64,000 nucleotides of DNA from Mitsuaria sp. GD03876 (GCF_029840635.1 NZ_JAOCCU010000032.1:1-64000), one strand, 5' to 3'; positions 1 through 8,877 are shown, numbered from the stretch's first letter. Program-made: numbers and translations. The notes: generated by a model from the letters alone, not told the origin.

Positions 1-23
1 CAAGTCACAAGGCTGGAAGACCC

Positions 24-788
24 ATGAAATTCGCCACCTGGAACGTCAACTCCCTGGCCGTGCGCCTGCCGCAGCTGCTCGAGTGGCTCGCCGCCAATCC
101 GGTCGACGCGCTCGTGCTGCAGGAGACCAAGCTCACCGACGACAAGTTCCCGACGATGGAGATCGCGGACGCCGGCTACCAGGTCCAGTGGTTCGGCCAG
201 AAGACCTACAACGGCGTGGCGCTGCTGAGCCGCACGCCCGCCCAGGACGTGGTCAAGAACATCACCGGCTACGCCGACGAGCAGGCGCGGCTGATCGCCG
301 GCACGGTCGACGGCGTGCGCGTGATCGGCGCCTACTTCCCCAACGGCCAGGCGCTGGACAGCGACAAGTTCGTCTACAAGATGGCCTGGCTGGACGGCCT
401 GCGCGCCTGGCTCGCCAGCGAGCTGCAGCAGCACGAGCAACTGGTGCTGATGGGCGATTTCAACATCGCGCCCGAGGACCGCGACTGCTACGATCCGGCC
501 GCCTTCGTCGGCCAGACGCACACCTCGCCGCAGGAACGCGCGCACTTCCAGGCGCTGATCGACCTGGGCCTGACCGACGCCTACCGGATGTTCGAGCAGC
601 CGCCCAAGAGCTACAGCTGGTGGGACTACCGGATGCTGGGCTTCCAGAAGAACAAGGGGCTGCGCATCGACCACATCCTCGTCAGCAACGCGCTGAAGCC
701 GAGGGTCACCGCCTGCACGATCGACCGCCAGATGCGCAAGCTGCCCAAGCCCAGCGACCACGCGCCCGTCATCGTCACCCTGGACTGA
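24..788 (+). CDS. xth: Exodeoxyribonuclease III
   Basis: This is a 254-residue endonuclease/exonuclease/phosphatase-fold enzyme of the ExoIII/AP-endonuclease family, which cleaves at abasic sites and trims 3' ends in base-excision repair. Family landmarks are visible: N7 in the opening strand (FATWNVNS), E34 in VLQETKL, the MGDFNIAPEDRD loop, the WWDYR and RIDHILVS segments, and the C-terminal SDHAPV with the catalytic histidine. Length matches the family (about 255-270). The ATG has a purine-rich GGAAG a few bases upstream. The preceding gene lies outside the window. No terminator with a U-tract is seen downstream. Confidence 0.95.
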   Translation: MKFATWNVNSLAVRLPQLLEWLAANPVDALVLQETKLTDDKFPTMEIADAGYQVQWFGQKTYNGVALLSRTPAQDVVKNITGYADEQARLIAGTVDGVRVIGAYFPNGQALDSDKFVYKMAWLDGLRAWLASELQQHEQLVLMGDFNIAPEDRDCYDPAAFVGQTHTSPQERAHFQALIDLGLTDAYRMFEQPPKSYSWWDYRMLGFQKNKGLRIDHILVSNALKPRVTACTIDRQMRKLPKPSDHAPVIVTLD

Positions 789-988
789 CCGCGCGCGCTC
801 GCGCGTCGGGTCCGGGCACCCCACTCCGCCAACCGCGCGACGTCGACGCGACGCGCGCCGGGCGGTGCTCGCGCCGGCACCCCGCCGGGCCGCGACTTCG
901 TTCACGCCGCGGTAGCACCCCTTGATCCAGGCCTCAATGGCTTGATCTTGCGCAACTTGCGCCGCGCGGCCCTCCCCGATGCTTCGTC

Positions 989-1002
989 TTGATCCAGATC
1001 AA
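989..1002. promoter_or_regulatory. FNR/ANR-type binding site
   Basis: The sequence TTGATCCAGATCAA matches the FNR consensus TTGAT-N4-ATCAA at all ten fixed positions. The dyad extends further, to GTCTTGAT/ATCAAGAC arms (986-1005). It ends 26 bases before the ATG of the chemoreceptor gene, so it probably links that gene to oxygen-responsive control. Its closeness to the start codon makes simple class II activation geometry (centre at -41.5) unlikely unless the true start lies further downstream, so repression is also possible. Confidence 0.75.
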
Positions 1003-1028
1003 GACAAACGTACAGGGGAAGGCATCCG

Positions 1029-2447
1029 ATGAGAACGAATCTACCGGTCACGCAACGCGAGTTCCCGTTTCCCGAAGGCCGGGCGCTGGTCTCGACCACC
1101 GACCTGAAGGGCCGCATCCAGCACTGCAACGACGTATTCGTCGCCGTCAGCGGCTTCAGCCGCGAGGAGCTGCTGGGCAAGCCGCACAACCTGATCCGCC
1201 ATCCCGACATGCCGGCCGAGGCGTTCCGCGACCTCTGGGCCACGATCCAGGCCGGCCACCCGTGGTCGGGCCTGGTGAAGAACCGCCGCAAGGATGGCGA
1301 CCATTACTGGGTGATGGCCAACGTGACGCCGCTGCTGCGCGGCGACGCGCCGATCGGCTACCTGTCGGTGCGCAGCCAGCCGACGCGCGCGCAGGTCGCG
1401 GAGGCCGAGGCGCTGCATGCGCGCATGAAGACCGCCGAACGCGACGGCCGCGCCCCCGTCGTGCTGCGGCAGGGCCGCGTGCGCGGCACCTGGTGGCAAC
1501 GCTCGTTGCGGGGACTCGGCGCGGCGCTGCGTCCGGGCGCGCGTCGGGCGGAGTGGCGGGAGGGCCTGCGCGTCGCGGGCCGGCTGTCGGCCGGCGATCT
1601 CAGCCTGCCGCGGGGGAGTCGTGCCGAGCGGCATGGCTTGCTCGACCGCGCCCTGACACAGCTGCGGGTGAACCTGCGCGCGCTGGTGTCGGACACGCAA
1701 CATGAGCTCGGGCAGATGCGCGCGGTGTCCGACGCGATCGCGCATGGCAACCACGACCTGGCGCATCGCACCGAGGCCCAGGCGGCGAGCCTGGAGCAGA
1801 CCGCCGCCAGCATGCGTCAGATCACCGACGAAGTCCGCGGCAACCGCGACGCCGCGCATCGCGCGCGCCAGGTGGCGGTGGAGCTCGGCGAGGCGGCGCG
1901 GCGCAGCGACGGCAACGTGCGCTCGGTCAACGACACGATGCAGGCGATCGCGCAGGCCTCGGCCCGCATCGGCGAGATCACGCAGCTGATCGAGGGCATC
2001 GCGTTCCAGACCAATCTGCTCGCGCTCAACGCGGCGGTCGAGGCGGCGCGCGCCGGCGAGCATGGCCGCGGTTTCGCGGTCGTCGCCGGCGAGGTGCGCG
2101 CGCTGGCGCAGCGCAGCACCGTCGCGGCGCGCGAGATCAAGCAGCTGATCGCCGCCTCCGGCGACAAGGTCGAGGCCGGCACCCGCCAGACCGGCGAGGC
2201 GCGCCGCAGCATGGCCGACACGCTGTCCGCGGTCGAGCGCTTCGGCGGCGTCATCGAGGACATCGAGCGCAGCGCGCAGGCGCAGCTCGACGACATCTCG
2301 CAGGTGACCGACGCGGTCCGTCAGCTGGAGCAGATCACGCAGCAGAACGTCGCGATGGTCGAGGACCTGGCGCGTTCCTCGGACAAGCTGCGCGGCCAGG
2401 CGCAGGAGGTGGCGTCGGCGCTGAACGTGTTCCGGATGGAGGCATGA
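1029..2447 (+). CDS. Aer-like PAS methyl-accepting chemotaxis protein
   Basis: A 472-residue chemoreceptor. Residues about 15-125 form an Aer-type PAS domain, with the characteristic [11 protein letters not shown] and [14 protein letters not shown] segments seen in FAD-binding energy-taxis sensors. The C-terminal half is the cytoplasmic MCP signalling hairpin, with tip sequence [20 protein letters not shown] near residue 320, which docks CheA/CheW. Unlike E. coli Aer, the linker (about 150-200) is rich in Arg/Gly/Ala and shows no clear membrane segment, so the protein may be cytosolic. A GGGGAAGG ribosome site precedes the ATG. A perfect FNR box lies just upstream, which fits a redox or oxygen role. 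The ligand and cofactor are inferred from the family only. Confidence 0.88.
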   Translation: MRTNLPVTQREFPFPEGRALVSTTDLKGRIQHCNDVFVAVSGFSREELLGKPHNLIRHPDMPAEAFRDLWATIQAGHPWSGLVKNRRKDGDHYWVMANVTPLLRGDAPIGYLSVRSQPTRAQVAEAEALHARMKTAERDGRAPVVLRQGRVRGTWWQRSLRGLGAALRPGARRAEWREGLRVAGRLSAGDLSLPRGSRAERHGLLDRALTQLRVNLRALVSDTQHELGQMRAVSDAIAHGNHDLAHRTEAQAASLEQTAASMRQITDEVRGNRDAAHRARQVAVELGEAARRSDGNVRSVNDTMQAIAQASARIGEITQLIEGIAFQTNLLALNAAVEAARAGEHGRGFAVVAGEVRALAQRSTVAAREIKQLIAASGDKVEAGTRQTGEARRSMADTLSAVERFGGVIEDIERSAQAQLDDISQVTDAVRQLEQITQQNVAMVEDLARSSDKLRGQAQEVASALNVFRMEA

Positions 2448-2520
2448 GCGCCCGGATTCCCCAGGGGGGCTGGAGGGCTTGAAGGCCTGAGGTTCTGAGG
2501 CTCTGCGGGCCCGGACGCGT

Positions 2521-2538
2521 CGTCGCCCGCGGGCGACG
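2521..2538. terminator. GC-rich palindrome between convergent genes
   Basis: A perfect 18-base palindrome (CGTCGCCCG/CGGGCGACG) lies between the 3' ends of the chemoreceptor and the MarR gene. No T-run follows on either strand, so it may only stabilise 3' ends or assist bidirectional termination. Confidence 0.35.
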
Positions 2539-2544
2539 CGGCGC

Positions 2545-3051
2545 TCAGGGCGTGTCGCCGTCGAGCTCGTCCGGATCCAGCTCGCCGCGCATCAGCGCCG
2601 CGCATTCGTCCAGCAGCGCATGCAGGCGCTGCACCCGCTCGTCGCCCAGCCGCTCGTTGAGCGACAGCTGCGCGCGCTTCCAGGTCGCCTTCATCTGCTT
2701 GCGGCGGGCGTGGCCCTCCTCCGTCGCCTGCAGCTGCCGGCTGCGCGCGTCGGCGCCGGGCAGCATCTCCACCAGCCCCATCGCCAGCAGCGGCTGCACG
2801 TTGCGCGACAGCGTCGACAGGTCCAGGTCCATGCGCCGGGCGAGTTCGCTCGGCTGGATCGGTCCCAACACGACGACATGCGACAGCAGCGCGTACTGCG
2901 TGGTCTTCAGGCCGGTCTCGGCGAAATGGGCCTCGCAGTGGTTGGACACCAGCCGCGTCACCTGCCGCAACTTGAAGTTGGTGCAGCCCTTGGGCGAGAT
3001 CGGCTCCGCCTGCGCGGTCGCGCACGGCGATTTCGTGGCAGTGGCGTTCAT
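2545..3051 (-). CDS. MarR-family transcriptional regulator
   Basis: A 168-residue winged-helix regulator of the MarR family. The DNA-binding core is visible in GLKTTQYALLSHV, then IQPSELARRMDLDLSTLSRN (recognition helix) and the wing around ADARSRQLQATEEG. The start at MNATATKS is preferred over an in-frame ATG at 3111, which would lie upstream of a convincing -10 (TACAAT, 3095-3100). It is transcribed divergently from a hotdog thioesterase. A perfect palindrome (3101-3117) lies between the predicted -35 and -10 of its own promoter, which suggests autorepression and control of the neighbour. The ligand is unknown. Confidence 0.85.
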   Translation of the reverse strand: MNATATKSPCATAQAEPISPKGCTNFKLRQVTRLVSNHCEAHFAETGLKTTQYALLSHVVVLGPIQPSELARRMDLDLSTLSRNVQPLLAMGLVEMLPGADARSRQLQATEEGHARRKQMKATWKRAQLSLNERLGDERVQRLHALLDECAALMRGELDPDELDGDTP

Positions 3052-3094
3052 GGGGCGCTCGGACAGGTGTCGCGTGGAGGCTTGACAGCGGAAG

Positions 3095-3122
3095 ATTGTA
3101 GCTGCAACCATTGCAGCCGCAA
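3095..3122 (-). promoter_or_regulatory. Promoter of the MarR gene with palindromic operator
   Basis: On the minus strand a TTGCGG (-35, 3117-3122) is followed after 16 bases by TACAAT (-10, 3095-3100). The spacer is almost filled by GCTGCAA-cca-TTGCAGC (3101-3117), a perfect 7-base dyad with a 3-base centre. The size and position fit a MarR-type operator blocking RNA polymerase. That the neighbouring MarR protein binds it is inferred. Confidence 0.6.
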
Positions 3123-3148
3123 GTTTCCATCACCAGACAGGATGCCCC

Positions 3149-3703
3149 ATGAGCGCAGTTCCGACCCCCTCGCACGACGAGGCGCTGGCCCAATGGCTCG
3201 ATGAAGAGAAAACCGCCCGCGCGAAGTTCCGCCCGGATCACGGCGTCGCCACGATGGCGGAGATCGCCGGCCTGAACGGCCTGGAACAGATGCAGGCGAT
3301 GCTCGACGGCAAGCTCCCGCCGCCGCCGATCGCGCAGACCCTGGACTTCACGCTGCTGCGCGTGGCCCGGGGCGAGGTGATCTTCCAGGGCACGCCCAAG
3401 GTCCGGCACTACAACCCGATGGGGACGGTGCACGGCGGGTGGTACGCGACGCTGCTGGACTCCGCGCTGGGCTGCGCCGTTCACACGACGCTGGATGCCG
3501 GGCGGGGGTACACGACGCTGGAACTCAAGATCAACCTGGTGCGGGCGCTCAACGAGCGCGTGCCCGTCGTGCGCGCCATCGGCCGCGTGCGCCACGTCGG
3601 CCGGCAAATGGCCACCGCCGAGGCCGACCTGGTCGGCCACGACGGGAAGTTGTATGCGCATGGGAGCACGACTTGCTTGATCTTCGATCCGCCGAAGCGG
3701 TGA
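3149..3703 (+). CDS. PaaI-family hotdog thioesterase
   Basis: A 184-residue protein whose C-terminal 120 residues are a PaaI/4HBT-type hotdog domain. The signature region MGTVHGGWYATLLDSALGCA carries the HGG loop and the acidic residue on the long helix, and GRGYTTLELKINLVRAL is the typical following strand. Such enzymes hydrolyse acyl-CoA thioesters. The N-terminal 60 residues, rich in charged residues, are an extension shared by a PaaI subfamily. It is divergently transcribed from the MarR gene and probably its target. The substrate cannot be read from the sequence. An alternative is a non-catalytic acyl-binding hotdog protein. Confidence 0.85.
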   Translation: MSAVPTPSHDEALAQWLDEEKTARAKFRPDHGVATMAEIAGLNGLEQMQAMLDGKLPPPPIAQTLDFTLLRVARGEVIFQGTPKVRHYNPMGTVHGGWYATLLDSALGCAVHTTLDAGRGYTTLELKINLVRALNERVPVVRAIGRVRHVGRQMATAEADLVGHDGKLYAHGSTTCLIFDPPKR

Positions 3704-3747
3704 ACACGGCAGCCGGCCTCGCAGGCTCTGAAAGCCCTTTTCATCGT

Positions 3748-3855
3748 TGAGCTCCCACCCCATCCCCGCCTTCCAAGCGGGCGAGGGATCCGCAGGCGGA
3801 TCCCTTCCGGGGGAAGGGCTGAGCTCCCACCCCATCCCCGCCCTCCGAGCGGGCG
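3748..3855. repeat. Intergenic direct repeat and hairpin cluster
   Basis: A 23-base unit beginning TGAGCTCCCACC occurs twice (3748-3770 and 3820-3842), each followed by a similar C/G-rich tail. Between them is a near-closed hairpin, AGGGATCCGC-ag-GCGGATCCCT (3784-3805). The block separates the convergent thioesterase and eda genes, and probably acts as a 3'-end or REP-like element. It has no coding signal. Confidence 0.6.
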
Positions 3856-3925
3856 GGGCAGATGTCACCCCACCCCGGCCCGCCCCCAAGGGGCGGGTGA
3901 GCTTCGGGAGGGGGCGCGTTGCGCG

Positions 3926-4558
3926 TCAGCGCAGCGCGCTGGCTTCCTTGGCCAGTTGGGTGATGCGGGCCCAGTCGCCGGCGTTGACGGCGTCGGCCGG
4001 CGTCAGCCAGGAACCGCCGCAGACCTTGACGTTGGGCAGCTTGAGGAAGTCCGGGGCGGTCTGGACGGTGATGCCGCCCGTCGGGCAGAAGGACACGTCG
4101 GCGAAGGGGCCGGCCAGGGACTTCAGCAGGTTGACGCCACCGACCGCCGTCGCGGGGAACAGCTTCAGGAAGGTGTAGCCGGCGTCCGCGGCCATCATCA
4201 CCTCACTGGCCGTCGACACGCCCGGCAACAGGGGCAGGAACTGCGCCTCGCAGGCGCCCGCCAGCTCATGCGTGAAGCCGGGGCTGACCGCGAAACGGGC
4301 ACCGGCCTTCTTCGCCGCCGTCGCATCGGCCGCCACGCGCAGCGTGCCAGCGCCGACGATGGCCTCCGGCACCTCCTTGGCGATCGCGGCGATCGCCTCC
4401 AGCGCCGCCGGCGTTCTCAGCGTCACTTCCAGCACCTTCACGCCACCAGCCACCAGCGCGCGCGCCAGCGGCACCGCATGCTCCACGCGGTCGATGACGA
4501 TGACCGGAATCACCGGGCCGTGATCGGCCAGGCTCAGGGTGTCCTTGAGGGAAGTCAT
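3926..4558 (-). CDS. eda: 2-keto-3-deoxy-6-phosphogluconate aldolase
   Basis: A 210-residue class I aldolase that splits KDPG into pyruvate and glyceraldehyde-3-phosphate, the last step of the Entner-Doudoroff pathway. Visible active-site elements are E44 in VLEVTLRTP, the GAGTL turn (69-73), SPGF, and the Schiff-base lysine K132 in FLKLFPA. Length is normal. It lies 52 bases downstream of edd on the same strand, so the two form an edd-eda operon. A repeat-rich stretch follows its stop codon. Confidence 0.96.
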   Translation of the reverse strand: MTSLKDTLSLADHGPVIPVIVIDRVEHAVPLARALVAGGVKVLEVTLRTPAALEAIAAIAKEVPEAIVGAGTLRVAADATAAKKAGARFAVSPGFTHELAGACEAQFLPLLPGVSTASEVMMAADAGYTFLKLFPATAVGGVNLLKSLAGPFADVSFCPTGGITVQTAPDFLKLPNVKVCGGSWLTPADAVNAGDWARITQLAKEASALR

Positions 4559-4610
4559 GGGATGGTCCTCCTAGTCGAATCCGAAATCATGCGGCACGCG
4601 CCGCCCAGCC

Positions 4611-6431
4611 TCACAGCCAGGTGACCGCGCCCTCCTCCGCCGAGGTCACGTTGCGCCGCATGCCGGCGAACAGCTCCCGGCCCATGCCCGCGCCGTTGTC
4701 CACCACCGCGTCCGCGGTGATCCGCGCCAGCTCGCGGCGATCCCATTCGGCCGCCGGCACCAACGCGGTCAGCTCGCCGCTGTTGGCGCACACGCGCACC
4801 AGGTCGCCATCGCGCAGCTTTGCCAACGGGCCGCCCGACAGCGCCTCCGGGCTGACATGGATCGCCGCCGGCACCTTGCCCGACGCACCGCTCATGCGGC
4901 CGTCCGTCACCAGCGCCACCTTGAAACCCTTGCCCTGCAGCACCGCCAGCGGCGGCGTCAGCTTGTGCAGCTCCGGCATGCCATTGGCCTGCGGCCCCTG
5001 GAAACGCACCACGACAACCACGTCGCACTCCAGCTCGCCGGCCTTGAACGCCGCCTGCATCGCCTCCTGGCTGTCGAAGATCCGCGCCGGCGCCTCGACC
5101 GTGTGCCGGTCCTCCGGCACCGCCGACACCTTGATCACCGCCCGGCCCAGGTTGCCCGCCAGCAGCTTCAGCCCGCCCGTCGGCGAGAACGGCGCCGCGG
5201 CCGTGCGCACCACCGCCTCGTCGTTGCTGCGGGCCGGCAGGTCGGACCAGGTCACCGACCCGTCCTCCGCGCGGCGCGGCAGCCGGCCGAAGGCGTTCAG
5301 GTCCTGGCCCGACACCGAGGTCAGCACGTCGCCATGCATCAGGCCCGCGCCGATCAGTTCCTTGATCACGAAACCCGGTCCGCCCGCGGACTGGAACTGG
5401 TTCACGTCGGCGCTGCCGTTCGGATACACCCGCGCCAGCAGCGGCACCACCGCCGACAGGTCGGAGAAATCGCCCCAGTCGATCAGGATGCCGGCCGAGC
5501 GCGCCACCGCGATCCAGTGGATCAGGTGGTTCGTCGACCCGCCGGTCGCCAGCAGCGCCGCCATCGCGTTGACGATGCTGCGCTCGTCGACCATGCGGCC
5601 GATCGGCGTGTAGTCGGCCTGCGGAATGATCTTCAGCGCCTGGCGCACCGCCTCGCGGGTCAGCGCCTCGCGCAGGCCGTCGTGCGGATGCACGAACGCC
5701 GCGCCCGGCACATGCAGGCCCATCGCCTCCAGCAGCATCTGGTTGCTGTTGGCCGTGCCGTAGAAGGTGCAGGTGCCGGCGCCGTGATAGGCCTGGGATT
5801 CGGCCTGCAGCAGCTCGTCGCGGCCGACCTTGCCTTGCGCGTAGAGCTCGCGGACCTTGGCCTTGTCGTTGTTGGACAGGCCCGAGCTCATCGGCCCCGC
5901 CGGCACGAACACGCAGGGCAGATGCCCGAAATGCAGCGCGCCGATCAGCAGCCCCGGGACGATCTTGTCGCAGATGCCCAGCAACAGCGCCGCGTCGAAC
6001 ACGTCGTGCGACAGCGCCACCGCCGTGCCCATCGCGATCGTGTCGCGCGAGAACAGGCTGAGCTCCATGCCCGGCGTGCCCTGCGTGACGCCGTCGCACA
6101 TCGCCGGCACGCCGCCGGCGACCTGCGCCGTCGCGCCCAGGCGGTGCACCTCGTCGCGGATGAGGGCCGGGTAACCCTCGTAGGGCTGGTGCGCCGACAG
6201 CATGTCGTTGTAGGCGGTCACGATGCCCAGGTGGGGCGCCTTCTCCGCCACGATGCGCAGCTTGTCGTTGGCCGGCATCGCCGCCACCGCGTGCGCCACA
6301 TTGGCGCAGCCCAGGCGTTGCACGCCGCGCTGGCGACCCGCCATGCGCTCGATCAGGTCCAGGTAACGCTCGCGCGAAGCGGCGCTGCGCGCCTTGATGC
6401 GCGCCGTGACGTCCAGAAGCGTCTTGTTCAT
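4611..6431 (-). CDS. edd: 6-phosphogluconate dehydratase
   Basis: A 606-residue IlvD/Edd-family dehydratase that converts 6-phosphogluconate to KDPG. The iron-sulfur cluster region is recognisable in [18 protein letters not shown] and [15 protein letters not shown], and the C-terminal half carries [12 protein letters not shown], diagnostic of the family. Length fits Edd (about 600) better than IlvD (about 560). It is the first gene of edd-eda. A HexR-like dyad lies 36-50 bases upstream of the start codon, suggesting control by a keto-deoxy-phosphogluconate-responsive repressor. Confidence 0.96.
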   Translation of the reverse strand: MNKTLLDVTARIKARSAASRERYLDLIERMAGRQRGVQRLGCANVAHAVAAMPANDKLRIVAEKAPHLGIVTAYNDMLSAHQPYEGYPALIRDEVHRLGATAQVAGGVPAMCDGVTQGTPGMELSLFSRDTIAMGTAVALSHDVFDAALLLGICDKIVPGLLIGALHFGHLPCVFVPAGPMSSGLSNNDKAKVRELYAQGKVGRDELLQAESQAYHGAGTCTFYGTANSNQMLLEAMGLHVPGAAFVHPHDGLREALTREAVRQALKIIPQADYTPIGRMVDERSIVNAMAALLATGGSTNHLIHWIAVARSAGILIDWGDFSDLSAVVPLLARVYPNGSADVNQFQSAGGPGFVIKELIGAGLMHGDVLTSVSGQDLNAFGRLPRRAEDGSVTWSDLPARSNDEAVVRTAAAPFSPTGGLKLLAGNLGRAVIKVSAVPEDRHTVEAPARIFDSQEAMQAAFKAGELECDVVVVVRFQGPQANGMPELHKLTPPLAVLQGKGFKVALVTDGRMSGASGKVPAAIHVSPEALSGGPLAKLRDGDLVRVCANSGELTALVPAAEWDRRELARITADAVVDNGAGMGRELFAGMRRNVTSAEEGAVTWL

Positions 6432-6466
6432 GCCGACTGCTGATGTAACTCAGCCAGGGTTAGATT

Positions 6467-6481
6467 GGTAACCATATTACA
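6467..6481 (-). promoter_or_regulatory. HexR-like operator upstream of edd
   Basis: Read on the minus strand, TGTAATATGGTTACC fits the HexR pattern TGTAA-N5-TTACA at nine of ten arm positions. HexR is a known regulator of Entner-Doudoroff genes in many proteobacteria, and the site sits just upstream of edd. No hexR gene is in the window, so the assignment rests on sequence and context. The overlapping TGGTNACCA dyad could instead serve a GntR- or LacI-type regulator. Confidence 0.5.
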
Positions 6482-6623
6482 CGCCCGCGAGGACGTCCAC
6501 CTCTCCTTGGCGGGTTTCCCAGGTACAAGCGGGTTACGAAAACGCTCGCCCCAAGCTCGCCCCGAGCTCGCGGCAGACCACGTTCCCGAATCCGTGGAAG
6601 GCAGACGGCGATGGAGGACGGAA

Positions 6624-6739
6624 GGGCATGAGGTTCAGGCGCTTGCCGCCTGTGGGAGAGCCAGGACCGAGCACAGTCCAGTGGACTGTGCGACGCCTGG
6701 CGAGCGCTGGAGGACCGCAGGTCCGACAGCCTCATGTCC
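6624..6739. repeat. Compound inverted-repeat (multi-hairpin) element
   Basis: The 358-base gap between edd and chaC (6432-6789) holds no convincing gene, but contains a nested set of inverted repeats. The outer arms are CATGAGG (6627-6633) and CCTCATG (6730-6736). Inside are CAGGCG-cttgc-CGCCTG (6636-6652), arms GCCAGG/CCTGGC (6660-6665/6696-6701) enclosing the perfect CACAGTCCAGTGGACTGTG (6672-6690), and GGACC-gca-GGTCC (6712-6724). Together they could fold into a multi-armed structure closed by one stem. It may be a REP-like mobile palindrome or a structured RNA. Confidence 0.6.
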
Positions 6740-6789
6740 TTGCGGCCAGCGCACCTACGTTGGCAGGGGGGCGGTCCCCCTATGGCAGC

Positions 6790-7422
6790 ATGACCAAGAT
6801 GATTGACGACCCACTTGCCGAGGCCCGGCTCGAGGACCTCCCCCCGCACAGCCAGCAGCTGCTGGAGATCGCCGAACGCCAATGGGACCGCGAGCAAGGC
6901 CTGATGCTGTTCGCCTACGGATCGCTGATGTGGAACCCGGGCTTCGCCCCGGCACAGACGCTGGTGGCCAAGGTCCAGGGTTACCACCGCGCCCTTCGGC
7001 TGCGCTCGCTGGTCAACCGGGGCAGCGCCGACCAGCCCGGCCTCGTGATGACGCTGCTCTCGGGCGGCAGTTGCCGTGGGCTGCTGTACCGCGTCGCCCC
7101 CGAGGACAGCGCGGCCACGCTGCGCCGCCTGTGGCTGCGCGAGATGGTGGTCGGCACCTACGTGCCGCGCTGGCTGGACTGCCACGTCCCCGACGGTCAC
7201 GGCGCCCGCAAGGCGCTGGCCTTCACGCTGTCGCGCCGCAGCCCGGGCTGGGTGGGCGAGCTCGGCGACGAGCGCCTGCTGCACATCCTGCGCCACGCGC
7301 GCGGCCGTTACGGCACGACGCTGGATTACCTGCAGCGCGCCGTGGTCTGCCTGCGCGAACACGGCATCCACGATCGCGCGCTGGAGCGCCAGCTCGCGCT
7401 GGCCAAGTTGAACGGGCTCTGA
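6790..7422 (+). CDS. ChaC-like gamma-glutamylcyclotransferase
   Basis: A 210-residue protein of the ChaC/GGCT fold, which releases 5-oxoproline from gamma-glutamyl compounds such as glutathione. The YGSLMWNPGF motif of the substrate pocket (about 37-48) is clear, followed by YHRALRLRS and GSCRGLLYRV, both typical of the family. The start at MTKMIDD is chosen because the in-frame extension to 6628 runs through the palindromic repeat element and has no family resemblance. No good Shine-Dalgarno precedes the ATG. It is read away from edd and ends 21 bases before the convergent nucleotidyltransferase gene. Confidence 0.85.
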   Translation: MTKMIDDPLAEARLEDLPPHSQQLLEIAERQWDREQGLMLFAYGSLMWNPGFAPAQTLVAKVQGYHRALRLRSLVNRGSADQPGLVMTLLSGGSCRGLLYRVAPEDSAATLRRLWLREMVVGTYVPRWLDCHVPDGHGARKALAFTLSRRSPGWVGELGDERLLHILRHARGRYGTTLDYLQRAVVCLREHGIHDRALERQLALAKLNGL

Positions 7423-7443
7423 GCCCGCGGGCGGATCGCGAGC

Positions 7444-8088
7444 TCAGCCGGCCGTGCGGATGCCGATGTCGCTCGGACGCGGCATCGACGGATCGATCGC
7501 CAGCCGCTGCAGGTCCTCGACGGTATCCACGTCGATGAGCACGCCGGGGTCGTCGACCTCGACGGCCTGCGCCGGGTAGCGCGCCAGCAGCCGGCGCGCG
7601 CCTTCGTCGCCCTGCAACCCGGTGAGTTCGGAGAAGAGCTCCGCGCTGAAGCCGACCGGATGGCCGCGGCGGCCCCGGTGCTGCGCGTAGGCGATGGGAT
7701 CCTTCTCCAGCGCCTGCGCGACCGCCGCCAGCGTGCTGGCGCGCACCATCGGCATGTCCGCGGGCAGGATGAGCCAACCCGGCGCGTCCCCGGTCGCCGC
7801 GACACCGGCCGCGATCGAGTGCCCCATGCCCAGCGGCGCGGGACGGCCGAGGCGGTCCTGGTCGGGCAGCACCAGCATGTCGCGCGAGGCCACGTGACGT
7901 CGAACCAGCGGCGCCAGCGCGGTCGAGGTCACCACGAGCATCGGCAGGCCGGACGCCAGCGTCTGGCGCAGCGTGAGCGCCAGCACGGTGTCCCCGTTCA
8001 AGACCTGTTCCAGCTTGTGGCCCTCGCCGCGAAAGCGCTGGCCGCGCCCTGCCGCGAGCACGACGACGGCGGGTCGTCGTTGATTCAT
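7444..8088 (-). CDS. MobA-like NTP transferase (MocA/CTP:molybdopterin type)
   Basis: A 214-residue single-domain nucleotidyltransferase. The N-terminal signature [18 protein letters not shown] matches the LAAGxGxRMGxxK loop that binds the nucleotide. DMPMV is the metal-binding aspartate motif, and RRGHPVGFS is typical of MocA-like enzymes that activate molybdopterin. Similar proteins also occur as sugar-phosphate nucleotidyltransferases or as purine-catabolism accessory proteins, and no molybdoenzyme gene is nearby, so the substrate stays open. The start at MNQRRP has GAAGGAAG just upstream. An in-frame upstream extension to 8199 is unlikely. Confidence 0.82.
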   Translation of the reverse strand: MNQRRPAVVVLAAGRGQRFRGEGHKLEQVLNGDTVLALTLRQTLASGLPMLVVTSTALAPLVRRHVASRDMLVLPDQDRLGRPAPLGMGHSIAAGVAATGDAPGWLILPADMPMVRASTLAAVAQALEKDPIAYAQHRGRRGHPVGFSAELFSELTGLQGDEGARRLLARYPAQAVEVDDPGVLIDVDTVEDLQRLAIDPSMPRPSDIGIRTAG

Positions 8089-8241
8089 GCGTACTTCCTT
8101 CTGGTTGGTCCCGATCCTCCCTGGGCCGCCTCTGTCCGGCACGGCTTCGTGTGGGACAGCATGCCTGCCGGCCGGGAGCGATCCCACCCGGAGTTTCACG
8201 AGTGGGAGCTTTACTTAAGGATTCGCCCGATACTCCGAAGG

Positions 8242-8877
8242 ATGGACAAACTCTCCGACCTTCGAAAGAGCTACGAGCGCGACGAGCTCGACGAACACCT
8301 GGCCGCCGGCGAGCCGCTGCGCCAGTTCCGCGACTGGTTCCAGCAGGCGCTGGACGCCAAGGTCCCCGAACCCAACGCGATGACGTTGGCCACCGTCGGC
8401 GCCAACGGCCGGCCGTCGACCCGCATCGTGCTGATCAAGGACATCGAGGAACGCGGGCTGGTCTGGTACACGAACTACGACAGTCGCAAGGGCCAGGAAC
8501 TGGCGGTCCATCCGTTCGCGGCGCTGCAGTTCCACTGGGTCGAGCTGGAGCGTGTCGTGCGCATCGAGGGCGTGGTCGAAAAGGTCGACGGCGCGCAGTC
8601 GGATGCGTACTACGCGTCGCGGCCGCTGGATTCGCGGCTGGGGGCCTGGGCCTCGCCGCAGAGCCAGGTGATCGCGTCGCGCGCGGTGCTGGTCGCCAAC
8701 GCGGCCAAGGCGGCGGCGCAGCATGGGCTGAACCCCAGTCGACCGCCGCATTGGGGCGGCTTCCGGCTCGTGCCCGAGCGCTGGGAGTTCTGGCAGGGTC
8801 GCAAGTCGCGGTTGCATGATCGGCTGGTGTATCGGCGCGACGGCGCGGACTGGGTCCGCGAACGGCTCGCGCCCTGA
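8242..8877 (+). CDS. pdxH: Pyridoxamine 5'-phosphate oxidase
   Basis: A 211-residue FMN-dependent oxidase that makes pyridoxal 5'-phosphate from pyridoxine or pyridoxamine phosphate. It shows the family opening ([12 protein letters not shown]), the FMN-binding stretch [20 protein letters not shown] with [10 protein letters not shown], and the C-terminal PROSITE-type signature [17 protein letters not shown]. The start MDKLSD is preceded by a GAAGG. It is divergent from the MobA-like gene. A REP-like hairpin follows the stop. Confidence 0.96.
   Translation: MDKLSDLRKSYERDELDEHLAAGEPLRQFRDWFQQALDAKVPEPNAMTLATVGANGRPSTRIVLIKDIEERGLVWYTNYDSRKGQELAVHPFAALQFHWVELERVVRIEGVVEKVDGAQSDAYYASRPLDSRLGAWASPQSQVIASRAVLVANAAKAAAQHGLNPSRPPHWGGFRLVPERWEFWQGRKSRLHDRLVYRRDGADWVRERLAP

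Noticed and set aside
789-1028. Additional small gene between xth and the chemoreceptor
   Set aside because: No frame has a plausible start, ribosome site and protein-like composition. The region is explained by a GC-rich stem and the FNR box.
6628-6789. N-terminal extension of the ChaC-like protein
   Set aside because: These 54 codons run through the multi-hairpin element, lack similarity to ChaC and have no ribosome site, so the start was placed at 6790.
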